Shown: in pieces, positions 7,528-15,309 of the stretch
Position numbering within the stretch: position 1 is the first letter of the stretch
Layout: each line of letters opens with the position of its first letter
NCBI GenBank assembly: GCA_944388385.1
Contig: CALXIO010000008.1
Location: 18,890 to 82,889 of the forward strand
Length of the DNA stretch: 64,000 nt
Reading direction: 5' to 3'
From: an uncultured Ruminiclostridium sp.
GTDB lineage: Bacteria > Bacillota > Clostridia > Oscillospirales > Ruminococcaceae
Notes under the pieces: generated by a model
Told to the model about the DNA's origin: nothing
The model's database searches: none
What the model saw: only the letters and a program-made list of their open reading frames with translations
Program-made: the position numbers and the translations under genes

Positions 7528-9534
7528 TTATAATTTCTTTACAAAAAGGCATCTTATTGCATTAAGCACAGCAAGTACCATTACACCAACATCTGCAAAG
7601 ATTGCAAGATACATATTGGCTATACCGAAAGCGCCTAATATAAGGCAGGCGAATTTTACTACCAGAGCCATAACTATATTCTGATATACTATGCCAAGAC
7701 ACTTTCTTGATATTTTTATTGCCTTTGATATTTTCTTAGGATCATCGTCTATAAGCACTATATCCGCAGCCTCAATAGCCGCATCTGAGCCCATAGCACC
7801 CATGGCTATACCTATATCTGCTCTTGATAATACCGGGGCGTCATTGATACCATCGCCCACAAAAGCCAGCTTGCCGTTTTTGTTTTCAGCTAAAAGCTGT
7901 TCTACCTTACTTACCTTATCCGCAGGTAAAAGCTCACTGCATACAGTATCTATGCCTAATTCTGCGGCAACCTTGTCGGCTACCTTTTTAGCATCGCCCG
8001 TAAGCATTACCGTCTTTTCAACTCCTGCTGATTTAAGAGCCTTAATAGCCTCCTTTGAGGTGGGCTTTATAATATCGGAAATTACTATATGTCCTGCATA
8101 CTTATCATTTATAGCTATGTGGATAATAGTGCCGGTACTGTGACAGTCATGGTATTCAATACCCAGATGCTTCATCAGCTTGTCATTACCTGCCGCAACC
8201 TTAACATTATCTACTAAGGCTGTAACACCGTTGCCGCTTATTTCCTCTATGTCTGATACTCTGCTTCTGTCTATCTCCTTGCCGTAAGCCCTTTGAATAC
8301 TCTTGCTTATGGGGTGTGAGGAAGCACTTTCCGCAAGGGCGGCATATTCGATAAGCTGTTTTTCATTTATTGTGTTGTGGTGAACAGCATTAACTTCAAA
8401 GTTACCCTTTGTAAGTGTACCTGTTTTATCAAATACCACGGTTTTTGTCTTTGATAAAATTTCAAGGAAGTTAGAGCCCTTTACAAGTACACCCTCTTTA
8501 CTTGCCCCACCTATTCCTGCAAAGAAGCTCAAAGGAATACTGATAACAAGAGCACAGGGACAGCTTATTACAAGGAATGTAAGAGCACGGTAAATCCATA
8601 TTCCCCACTCCGGGTCAACGCTCATGAATGACATTCTGACAACCGGCGGAAGTATTGCAAGGGCAAGTGCCGCATAGCATACCGCCGGGGTGTATATCTT
8701 TGCAAACTTTGAAATAAAGTCCTCGGACTTTGATTTTCTGGAGCTTGCGTTTTCCACAAGGTCAAGAATCTTTGAAACGGTGGATTCACCGAATTCCTTG
8801 GTGGTTTTAATTTTAAGTACACCCGTCATACTGATACAGCCGCTTATTACCTCGTCGCCCACATCAGCCTCACGGGGAAGGCTTTCACCTGTAAGGGCGC
8901 TTGTGTTAAGGCTTGAACTACCCTCAACTATAACACCGTCAATGGGTACCTTTTCACCGGGCTGTACTACTATAATGCTTCCTATTTCTACCTCATCCGG
9001 ATCTGCCTGTTCGAGCTTTCCGTCAACCTCGATATTGGCATAGTCCGGACGAACATCCATAAGCTCGGAAATATTTTTGCGGCTCTTTCCTACCGCATAT
9101 CCCTGGAACCATTCGCCTATCTGATAGAACAGCATAACCGCAATAGCCTCAAGATACTCGCCGTTTTCATAAATGGCAAGTGCCATGGCACCTACTGTGG
9201 CTACCGCCATAAGGAAGTTTTCATCAAATACCCTACGATTTTTTATACCTATAGCGGCATTCTTTAATATATCATAGCCGATAACAAGGTAATCTGCAAA
9301 ATAACATAAAAGTCTTATCCATCTGCCTGCTGTGGGGAACAAAATGTTATCAAGCCGGTCAAATACATCAGCGGATATAAACTGTAAAACAAGAAGTATA
9401 ATTGATGCTATCATAATTCTTGTCATCATTACCCTCTGATTTTTATTCATACTCTTTTTACCAAGGAATATAAGCATTCCGGCAGATGCAAGTATGACCA
9501 CAGACAACAGTATATCTATAATTATCTCCTGCAT
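7528..9534 (-). CDS. P1B-type heavy-metal-exporting ATPase (Zn/Cd/Pb class, CadA/ZntA-like)
   Basis: The protein has 668 residues. It shows membrane helices, actuator motif TGES (215-218), the metal-site CPC in TM6 (325-327), phosphorylation site DKTGT (Asp369) and hinge GDGINDAP. The C-terminal FADVGVMVLAVLNA segment with its Asp is typical of the Zn/Cd group rather than copper pumps. It would use ATP to expel divalent soft metals across the cytoplasmic membrane. Unlike most CadA/ZntA proteins it has no N-terminal metal-binding (HMA) domain; that domain is encoded separately just upstream. The start at 9534 follows AAGGGGAT. The metal is inferred, not shown. Confidence 0.92.
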   Translation of the reverse strand: MQEIIIDILLSVVILASAGMLIFLGKKSMNKNQRVMMTRIMIASIILLVLQFISADVFDRLDNILFPTAGRWIRLLCYFADYLVIGYDILKNAAIGIKNRRVFDENFLMAVATVGAMALAIYENGEYLEAIAVMLFYQIGEWFQGYAVGKSRKNISELMDVRPDYANIEVDGKLEQADPDEVEIGSIIVVQPGEKVPIDGVIVEGSSSLNTSALTGESLPREADVGDEVISGCISMTGVLKIKTTKEFGESTVSKILDLVENASSRKSKSEDFISKFAKIYTPAVCYAALALAILPPVVRMSFMSVDPEWGIWIYRALTFLVISCPCALVISIPLSFFAGIGGASKEGVLVKGSNFLEILSKTKTVVFDKTGTLTKGNFEVNAVHHNTINEKQLIEYAALAESASSHPISKSIQRAYGKEIDRSRVSDIEEISGNGVTALVDNVKVAAGNDKLMKHLGIEYHDCHSTGTIIHIAINDKYAGHIVISDIIKPTSKEAIKALKSAGVEKTVMLTGDAKKVADKVAAELGIDTVCSELLPADKVSKVEQLLAENKNGKLAFVGDGINDAPVLSRADIGIAMGAMGSDAAIEAADIVLIDDDPKKISKAIKISRKCLGIVYQNIVMALVVKFACLILGAFGIANMYLAIFADVGVMVLAVLNAIRCLFVKKL

Positions 9535-9563
9535 AAGACTTATCCCCTTTCTTTTGTTTTACA

Positions 9564-9583
9564 CCCCCGGAAAAATCCGGGGG
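9564..9583 (-). other. GC-rich hairpin between the HMA gene and the ATPase gene
   Basis: CCCCCGGA and TCCGGGGG (9564-9571, 9576-9583) form an 8-bp stem with a 4-base loop in the 56-base gap. The minus-strand continuation is TGTAAAAC with no T-run, so it would act as a partial terminator or an mRNA-end stabiliser, letting the small metal-binding protein be made in excess of the pump. This role is inferred. Confidence 0.55.
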
Positions 9584-9590
9584 AATTTTA

Positions 9591-9809
9591 TTAAAGCTCG
9601 ATTTCGCAGTCAGGCTCAACCTTCTTGCAAGCCTTGAGCACATTCTTCATAACGTCCTTTTGGTCTGCACCATCGGCAAACTCAACGATCATCTTCTGGG
9701 TCATGAAGTTTACTGTTGCATTTGCAACACCCTCAGTCTTTCTTGTGGCATCCTCCATAAGGTTTGCACAGTTTGCGCAATCCACTTCAATTTTATAGGT
9801 CTTTTTCAT
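9591..9809 (-). CDS. Stand-alone HMA heavy-metal-binding protein
   Basis: The product has 72 residues when started at ATG 9809, preceded by AGGAGG at 9816-9821. An upstream in-frame ATG at 9845 has no ribosome site. It has the ferredoxin-like HMA pattern with the metal loop VDCANCAN (Cys at about 10 and 13), a MTQKMIVEF strand and a Cys near the C-terminus (EPDCEIEL). It corresponds to the N-terminal domain normally fused to CadA/ZntA and probably hands metal to the adjacent P1B ATPase, as metallochaperones do. It is the first gene of the two-gene efflux operon. Confidence 0.88.
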   Translation of the reverse strand: MKKTYKIEVDCANCANLMEDATRKTEGVANATVNFMTQKMIVEFADGADQKDVMKNVLKACKKVEPDCEIEL

Positions 9810-9834
9810 AATAAGCTCCTCCTTAATGATTTTA

Positions 9835-9856
9835 CGATTAAGCACTTGATTAATCG
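9835..9856. promoter_or_regulatory. Candidate ArsR/CadC-type operator (inverted repeat)
   Basis: CGATTAA (9835-9841) and TTAATCG (9850-9856) are perfect inverted repeats with an 8-base spacer. They lie just downstream of the -10 of the minus-strand efflux promoter, over the expected start site. Operators of SmtB/CadC repressors are imperfect AT-rich palindromes in this position, and such a repressor gene lies next door. Confidence 0.65.
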
Positions 9857-9866
9857 TTCTGATTGT

Positions 9867-9895
9867 AGTATAATACTTGTAAAGTGATAAGTCAA
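9867..9895 (-). promoter_or_regulatory. Sigma-A promoter of the metal-efflux operon
   Basis: On the minus strand TTGACT (9895-9890), 17-base spacer, TATACT (9872-9867). The operator palindrome follows at about +4 to +25. Confidence 0.85.
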
Positions 9896-9914
9896 TAGAC
9901 TTTTTGGCTATTCT

Positions 9915-9945
9915 CCCTTTTGGGCTAAAACTATTTCCAAAAGGG
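9915..9945 (+). promoter_or_regulatory. Inverted repeat before the arsR start
   Basis: CCCTTTTGG (9915-9923) and CCAAAAGGG (9937-9945) are perfect complements with a 13-base loop. The right arm includes the AAGGG that could serve an ATG at 9956. It could be a second operator or a structure that hides a ribosome site. No sigma-A promoter with good boxes was recognised for arsR. Confidence 0.45.
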
Positions 9946-9973
9946 CGAAATTCTGATGAAAAGAGGCTATGTT

Positions 9974-10342
9974 ATGGAATTAAAGCAGTTACCACATAAT
10001 CACAACGAAAATACTAACACCGAATTTATAAGAAAGCAGATAGAAAAGGTGGATAACTTTCAGATAATTGCAGACACCTTCAAACAGCTTGGCGATACCA
10101 CCAGAATAAGGATATTCTGGCTTTTATGCCATTGTGAGGAATGTGTAATAAATATCTCCGCTATGCTTAATATGTCGAGTCCTGCTGTATCTCACCATTT
10201 AAGGCCACTTAAAAACAGCGGACTTATAACAAGCAGAAGAAATGGCAAGGAGGTTTATTACAGGGCCGCAGACAATGAGCAAAGCAGACTTCTTCATTTA
10301 ATGATAGAACAGGTAATGGAAATTTCCTGCCCTGAGGAGTAA
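9974..10342 (+). CDS. ArsR/SmtB-family metal-responsive repressor (CadC-like)
   Basis: The protein has 122 residues from ATG 9974, which follows AAGAGG (9961-9966); an in-frame ATG at 9956 would add six residues. It has a winged helix with LGDTTRIRIFWLL, the metal-sensing helix motif CHCEEC (compare the CadC ELCVCD site), and recognition helix SSPAVSHHLRPLKNSGL followed by the GKEVYYR wing. A His-rich N-terminal segment (QLPHNHNEN) could supply further ligands. It should repress the divergent HMA-ATPase operon and release it on binding Zn, Cd or Pb. The next gene starts 2 bases later. Confidence 0.9.
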   Translation: MELKQLPHNHNENTNTEFIRKQIEKVDNFQIIADTFKQLGDTTRIRIFWLLCHCEECVINISAMLNMSSPAVSHHLRPLKNSGLITSRRNGKEVYYRAADNEQSRLLHLMIEQVMEISCPEE

Positions 10343-10344
10343 TT

Positions 10345-11238
10345 ATGAAAAACGAATTTATGACATTGAAAAATCAGCTGGGGGAAAATTTCAGCATAGA
10401 TATTACTCCCCTTTTCCCCGGAGTTGAAGCGGCATATATAGAATTTGATACAAACAATTTTTCTGTACGGCATCAGCATGGCTCAATGGAAAATATAATT
10501 CAGATAAACTACTGTAAAGCAGGACAGATGGAATGGAAAATGAGTGATGATAACCATATCTATTTAAATCCCGGGGATTTTTCTGTCCATACAATGAACG
10601 CCTGTACTAATTCAGTTATCACTATACCTGAGGGTAAATATACAGGACTTTCTATACAGATAGATCTCAGCGAAGCAGATATTCCTGATTTTATTGAAAG
10701 GGAGCTTATACTTTCTCTGCCGGATAAATTGTGCAAAAATAATACGGTGGCCTTTTTATCAGGCAACGAGGAAACGGAAAGCATTTTTTCCGCCTTCTAC
10801 AATAAGCCCGATAAATTAAGACTACCGTATCAGAGGTTGAAGGTTATTGAATTGCTGTTATATCTTCACAAGCCTGAATTACTTGACAATAACAAGCTAA
10901 ATGGTGTTCAGTCGGATATTGTGGATATAATACACAGTATTCATGACTGTCTTACAAGTCAGATAAACGAAAGACCAACCATTGAAGCCCTTGCAAGGCA
11001 GTATCATATCAATCCCACCACATTAAAGTCAGCCTTTAAGGTGGTTTACGGAAACTCCATAGCCGCCCATATAAAGGAGCACAGAATGGAAAAGGCCGCA
11101 AGACTGTTAAGAGAAACGGATATGAGCATAGCTCAGATTTCTGCCGCTGTGGGCTATGACAGTCAGAGCAAGTTTACCTCATCATTTAAGGCTGCGTATA
11201 AGGTGCTTCCGAGGGAATACCGGAAAAATCACAAATAA
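10345..11238 (+). CDS. AraC-family transcriptional regulator
   Basis: This is a 297-residue protein with an N-terminal ligand-type domain (HQHGSMENIIQINYC, cupin-like NPGDF) and a C-terminal double helix-turn-helix from about residue 195, including DMSIAQISAAVGYDSQSKFTSSFKAAY, the AraC signature. It is co-transcribed with the ArsR-type gene (2-base gap). Some AraC proteins of this shape control siderophore or metal-linked genes, but the target here is unknown. Its stop codon directly abuts the stop of the convergent peroxiredoxin gene with no terminator between them. Confidence 0.85.
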   Translation: MKNEFMTLKNQLGENFSIDITPLFPGVEAAYIEFDTNNFSVRHQHGSMENIIQINYCKAGQMEWKMSDDNHIYLNPGDFSVHTMNACTNSVITIPEGKYTGLSIQIDLSEADIPDFIERELILSLPDKLCKNNTVAFLSGNEETESIFSAFYNKPDKLRLPYQRLKVIELLLYLHKPELLDNNKLNGVQSDIVDIIHSIHDCLTSQINERPTIEALARQYHINPTTLKSAFKVVYGNSIAAHIKEHRMEKAARLLRETDMSIAQISAAVGYDSQSKFTSSFKAAYKVLPREYRKNHK

Positions 11239-11697
11239 TTACTGACCCAGATATTCTATTATCTCATCGGCATTGGTGTCAGGCTTTACCTTTAAAAATA
11301 CCTTTTCGATAATGCCGTTTTCGTCCACAATATAAGTAGTTCTTACAACACCCATAGATACCTTGCCGTAGTTTTTCTTTTCCTGCCATACATCAAAGCC
11401 CTTTATTGCCACAAGCTCAGGGTCGGAAAGCAGTATAAAGGGTAACTGGTACTTATCAGCAAATTTTGTATGGGATGCAACACTATCCTTGCTGATACCT
11501 ATTACCTCAGCACCTAAGGCCTTTATTTTAAGGTAATTAAGTCCGAAGGCACAGGCCTGTCTTGTACAGCCCGGGGTATTGTCCTTGGGATAGAAATACA
11601 CTACCACCTTTTTACCCTTGAAATCCGATAATGATACCATATTTCCGTCCTTGTCGGAAAGTGTGAAATCAGGTGCCTTATCTCCTGCATTAAGCAT
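11239..11697 (-). CDS. bcp: Thiol peroxidase, BCP/PrxQ-type peroxiredoxin
   Basis: The product has 152 residues, the family length. It opens with APDFTLSDKDG, and the peroxidatic Cys44 lies in YPKDNTPGCTRQAC with the resolving Cys49 five residues on, the PrxQ pattern. It reduces hydroperoxides with electrons from thioredoxin in the cytoplasm. It follows the choloylglycine-hydrolase family gene by 12 bases (ribosome site AAGGAGGA) and shares its promoter. Rubrerythrin next door points to a small oxidative-stress cluster. Confidence 0.93.
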   Translation of the reverse strand: MLNAGDKAPDFTLSDKDGNMVSLSDFKGKKVVVYFYPKDNTPGCTRQACAFGLNYLKIKALGAEVIGISKDSVASHTKFADKYQLPFILLSDPELVAIKGFDVWQEKKNYGKVSMGVVRTTYIVDENGIIEKVFLKVKPDTNADEIIEYLGQ

Positions 11698-11709
11698 AAT
11701 TATTCCTCC

Positions 11710-12687
11710 TTAATTTTCAAATAAAATATCATTTTCCCGTCTTAACTCATATCTTGTGAGCTTATCTGAATCAAGATCGGAATTATACATATTAACAGCG
11801 GTTATTCTGCTGTTATTGTAAAGCTTATAGTAATATATACCCTTATCTGCGTTCATACAGCAGGAATATGTGGTACAATAGCAGTTTCCCGGGGTGTCCT
11901 CAACACTTCCCTTTACAACGGCTACCGTATCAAGAATGTGGAAATACTGGGAAACGCTTGATATTTCGTCCCCGTCGCATTTTGAATTTGCAAGAATATA
12001 GGATACCTTTATAAATCTTGATGCCGGGGAAAAATCTCCCGGAAGTCCCACACTTCCCATGCCCTTGCCGAAGGTTTTAATTCCCGTGGCTTCGGCATAT
12101 TTACTTAAAGGGGTATCCACCGATAAATTAAGATACTGACAGGCATTAGTAAGGTGAAAATCAAAGGGTGGATTATTGGTCATGGAATTCATGGGGTTAT
12201 TATATATATGAACTCCGTCTGCCATATATTCGACCACAATGGATTTTTCCCTGTCTGCTATATGCCAGTGTAATGGGGTATTGGGCATATTTGGTGCAAA
12301 GGGCTCATTTATAAGAACGGTGTTTTCTATAACGCTTCTTGCCTTATCCACGCTGTCACAGGTGGATAATATATAGGGTATAAATTCAAATACCGCAAGG
12401 TTTGTTTTACCTTCAGCCGGGCTTTCGCTGTACCTTGCATTTCCCGGGAAATTAAGTCCTGCCATGCCAAGACCCTTTTCGTTTACCCCCTCTGCATAAA
12501 GGGGAAAATCATTTACACAGGACGCCATGCCGATAAAGGCATAGTGCTGACTTATTTCCTTTTCAAAGCGGAATTTAAAGGGGTAATTTCTTGGGGTTAT
12601 CATTACCCCCTCCCCAAAGCCGTAGTCAATATCCATATTTCTTCCGAAATAGAAATCCTCAGTTTTAAATGCAATGCTGGTACACAT
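11710..12687 (-). CDS. Choloylglycine hydrolase family (bile salt hydrolase / penicillin V acylase-like)
   Basis: The 325-residue protein begins Met-Cys-Thr, so removal of Met exposes the catalytic N-terminal Cys2 of this Ntn-hydrolase family. The conserved FGRNMDIDY segment (Arg16, Asp19) and PRNYPFKF follow, with NNPMNSMTNNPPFDFHL holding the family Asn. These enzymes cleave amides such as taurine- or glycine-conjugated bile salts, penicillin V or N-acyl homoserine lactones in the cytoplasm. Sequence alone cannot separate these substrates, although the strong resemblance to gut bile salt hydrolases makes bile salts plausible. It is the first gene of an operon with the peroxiredoxin. Confidence 0.85.
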   Translation of the reverse strand: MCTSIAFKTEDFYFGRNMDIDYGFGEGVMITPRNYPFKFRFEKEISQHYAFIGMASCVNDFPLYAEGVNEKGLGMAGLNFPGNARYSESPAEGKTNLAVFEFIPYILSTCDSVDKARSVIENTVLINEPFAPNMPNTPLHWHIADREKSIVVEYMADGVHIYNNPMNSMTNNPPFDFHLTNACQYLNLSVDTPLSKYAEATGIKTFGKGMGSVGLPGDFSPASRFIKVSYILANSKCDGDEISSVSQYFHILDTVAVVKGSVEDTPGNCYCTTYSCCMNADKGIYYYKLYNNSRITAVNMYNSDLDSDKLTRYELRRENDILFEN

Positions 12688-12745
12688 AATATCACCTCAT
12701 TATTATTTTAACTATATTTCCGGATTTATTTATACGCTATAAAAA

Positions 12746-12774
12746 AGTATAACACAAAATTTTACTTTAGTCAA
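12746..12774 (-). promoter_or_regulatory. Sigma-A promoter of the choloylglycine hydrolase-bcp operon
   Basis: On the minus strand TTGACT (12774-12769), 17-base spacer, TATACT (12751-12746). Confidence 0.85.
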
Positions 12775-12826
12775 CAAAATCACAGTTATTTTTTATGCAA
12801 CCTGCATATTAAAAAATTCACTTTCC

Positions 12827-12855
12827 TTGACTTATCAGTTAAAATGTGATAAAAT
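12827..12855 (+). promoter_or_regulatory. Sigma-A promoter of rubrerythrin
   Basis: TTGACT (12827-12832), 17-base spacer, TAAAAT (12850-12855). An inverted repeat TACAGTA/TACTGTA (12863-12869, 12882-12888) lies just downstream over the expected transcription start and leader, a possible redox-regulator site. Confidence 0.8.
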
Positions 12856-12917
12856 AGTATTATACAGTAATTTAATTTTTCTACTGTAAAATTATAAGTA
12901 AAGGAAGGTATAAAATT

Positions 12918-13457
12918 ATGAGTAAGTATGCAGGAACCCAGACAGAAAAAAATCTTATGGCTGCGTTTGCAGGTGAAAGTGAAGCAAGAAATAAGTACAC
13001 CTACTTTGCATCAAAGGCTAAAAAGGAAGGTTTTGAGCAGATAGCAGCTCTTTTCTTAAAGACAGCGGAAAATGAAAAGGAACACGCAAAAATGTGGTTT
13101 AAGGAGCTTAATGACGGTATAGCCGATACAGCTACCAACCTTGCCAATGCGGCGGCCGGTGAAAACTACGAATGGACAGATATGTATGACGGCTTTGCAA
13201 AAACCGCTGAGGAGGAGGGCTTTCCTGAATTGGCGGCTAAGTTCAGACTGGTGGCTGCCATTGAAAAGCACCATGAGGAAAGATACCGTGCACTTCTTAA
13301 GAATGTAGAAACTGCTGAGGTATTTAAGAAAAGCGAGGTTAAGGTATGGGAATGTCGCAACTGCGGTCATATTGTAGTGGGCACAGAAGCACCCCAGGTT
13401 TGTCCCACCTGTGCACATCCCCAGAGCTACTTTGAAATTCATGCAGAAAATTATTGA
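12918..13457 (+). CDS. rbr: Rubrerythrin
   Basis: The protein has 179 residues. The diiron four-helix domain carries Glu20 ([10 protein letters not shown]), Glu53/His56 (ENEKEH) and Glu116-H ([11 protein letters not shown]). The C-terminal rubredoxin domain has CRNCGH (Cys146, 149) and CPTCAHP (Cys162, 165). It reduces hydrogen peroxide in the cytoplasm of anaerobes using NADH through rubredoxin-type carriers. It is monocistronic with its own promoter and terminator. Confidence 0.97.
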   Translation: MSKYAGTQTEKNLMAAFAGESEARNKYTYFASKAKKEGFEQIAALFLKTAENEKEHAKMWFKELNDGIADTATNLANAAAGENYEWTDMYDGFAKTAEEEGFPELAAKFRLVAAIEKHHEERYRALLKNVETAEVFKKSEVKVWECRNCGHIVVGTEAPQVCPTCAHPQSYFEIHAENY

Positions 13458-13469
13458 TAAGAAATATTT

Positions 13470-13498
13470 AAGGCTGTGGTTTTCCACAGCCTTTTTTT
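13470..13498. terminator. Terminator after rubrerythrin
   Basis: AAGGCTGTGG (13470-13479) pairs with CCACAGCCTT (13484-13493) around loop TTTT, followed by a T-run. The convergent GH35 gene ends 14 bases later, so it may serve both directions, although the minus-strand T stretch is weaker. Confidence 0.88.
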
Positions 13499-13511
13499 AT
13501 ATAAAATTTTG

Positions 13512-15239
13512 TTATCCTAATAAGGGTGTACCGCTTAAAGTAATTCTGTCAGTGGATATACCCTCTGTTTCAAAGAGGATTATTGTATTTTCTCCCTCTT
13601 TTAATAACGGTGCAGGAATATATAATCTTTTCTGGGGGCCTGTATTGCGAAATCTTCCGATATTAAAGCCGTTTACAAAGGCACAGCCATGGCCAAAGCC
13701 GTCAAAATCAAGGAATGTATCGCACTTTTCATCTACTGTGAATTTAAATTCATAAAATGCAGGAACACCCTTACTGTAGCCCATTGTAAAGTCTATTTTG
13801 GAAAGCTGAGCTTCATCTAAGGGGATAGGATATATCTCATATCCGAAGTAACGGCGGTCATTTACCCTTACTCCTCCTGCTATTCCCTTTCGCTGGTAAT
13901 CAAGCCATGTACCGAAGTTTTCTCTGCTCATGTTTTCAACTAATAAATCAAGGACTCCGCCCTTTTTGGTTCCGTCCTCTAAGAATTTATTTCCCATGGT
14001 ATCTCCAAAGGCGGTAAATAAATATTTACCGTTGCGATAGGCATAAACCTTATCTGAGGCATTTTCTATGCTGATGTCCTTTACGGTTTCATAATCCTTT
14101 AAAGAAAGTCTGTAAAGACAATATCCGTAATAGCAATCTATATCCTCCATTGTAAGGGGGTATGGGGATATTACCGGGGTTGAATTATACCGAAGACAGG
14201 AAAACAGGTCGGTTTTTCCGGTGCATTTTATTTCGCCGTAGCTTCTTCTTTTAATTTTAGTGGAAAGGGGAATTTCCGTGAAATCACGGTATTTTTTAAT
14301 TACCTGCTTTAATTCCTCATACTTATAGGTTATCTGTCCGTCCTCGGTTAAGGGGGCATCATAATCATAGGAGGTAAGGGTATTTCGGCCGTTCATAAAG
14401 CCAAAATTAGTTCCGCCCTGGAACATATAGAAATTCATACTGCCTCTGTTTAATAAGGCATCCAATTCTGCCGCCGCCTTTTGGGGCTCGGTGATGTGGT
14501 GCTCTTCTCCCCAGTTGTCAAACCAGCCGTTCCAGAATTCCATGCACATAAGGGGCTTATTATCCCCCATTAGCTTTTTCATCTGGTCAAACTGCCAGTC
14601 TGCGCTTGAGCCGAAGTTTCCTGTCTGTAATGCTCCCTCAACATATCCTGAACGGAATATTTCTTCCTTCCAAGGGCCGTCGGAGGTTACAAAGGGAACG
14701 GTTATTCCAAGGCTTCTCATCTTATCCCTTAAAAATTCCATATAGGCGGTATCATTACCGTAATAGCCGTATTCATTTTCGATCTGGATAAGTATAAGCC
14801 TTCCGCCCTTGTCTATCTGATATGGTACTAATTTCGGGATAAGCTCATCGTAATAATCGCTTACCGCATCAAGATAGGGCTTATAGCTGCATCTTACCTT
14901 CATATTCTTATCCTTAAGAAGCCAGGCAGGAAGTCCGCCGAATTCCCATTCGGCACAGATATAGGGTGAGGGTCTCAGAATTATATAAAGCCCAAGCTCC
15001 CCGGCTATATCAAGAAATTGGCATATATCATGGTTTCCGTCCCATATAAATTCGCCCTTTTTCGGCTCGTGATAGTTCCAAGGGATATAGGTTTCAACCG
15101 TGTTACAGCCTATGTTTACCAGCTTTTCAAGTCTGTCACGCCAGTATTCCTTTACTGTACGGAAATAATGAATTGAGCCGGATATTATCTTAAAGGGCTT
15201 ACCGTCAAGATAAAAATCATCCTTGATTTGAAAATTCAT
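13512..15239 (-). CDS. GH35 beta-galactosidase
   Basis: This 575-residue protein has no signal peptide, so it is probably cytoplasmic. It has the GH35 barrel signature GSIHYFR, YIPWNYHEP and LRPSPYICAEWEFGGLPAWLL, the acid/base Glu156 in IENEYG and the nucleophile Glu234 in MEFWNGWFD. C-terminal jelly-roll domains include GHGCAFVNGFNIGRF. It releases terminal beta-galactose from plant or host glycans. The start ATG 15239 follows AAGGAGGA. It lies 70 bases downstream of the broken GH5 gene, and the pair is read from one promoter at 16479-16507. Confidence 0.95.
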   Translation of the reverse strand: MNFQIKDDFYLDGKPFKIISGSIHYFRTVKEYWRDRLEKLVNIGCNTVETYIPWNYHEPKKGEFIWDGNHDICQFLDIAGELGLYIILRPSPYICAEWEFGGLPAWLLKDKNMKVRCSYKPYLDAVSDYYDELIPKLVPYQIDKGGRLILIQIENEYGYYGNDTAYMEFLRDKMRSLGITVPFVTSDGPWKEEIFRSGYVEGALQTGNFGSSADWQFDQMKKLMGDNKPLMCMEFWNGWFDNWGEEHHITEPQKAAAELDALLNRGSMNFYMFQGGTNFGFMNGRNTLTSYDYDAPLTEDGQITYKYEELKQVIKKYRDFTEIPLSTKIKRRSYGEIKCTGKTDLFSCLRYNSTPVISPYPLTMEDIDCYYGYCLYRLSLKDYETVKDISIENASDKVYAYRNGKYLFTAFGDTMGNKFLEDGTKKGGVLDLLVENMSRENFGTWLDYQRKGIAGGVRVNDRRYFGYEIYPIPLDEAQLSKIDFTMGYSKGVPAFYEFKFTVDEKCDTFLDFDGFGHGCAFVNGFNIGRFRNTGPQKRLYIPAPLLKEGENTIILFETEGISTDRITLSGTPLLG

Positions 15240-15309
15240 ATATCCTCCTTTAGCTTAAATGCGATACAAAGGGATAATACCGGAAGTATTTTCTTATTCA
15301 TTCTTTACT

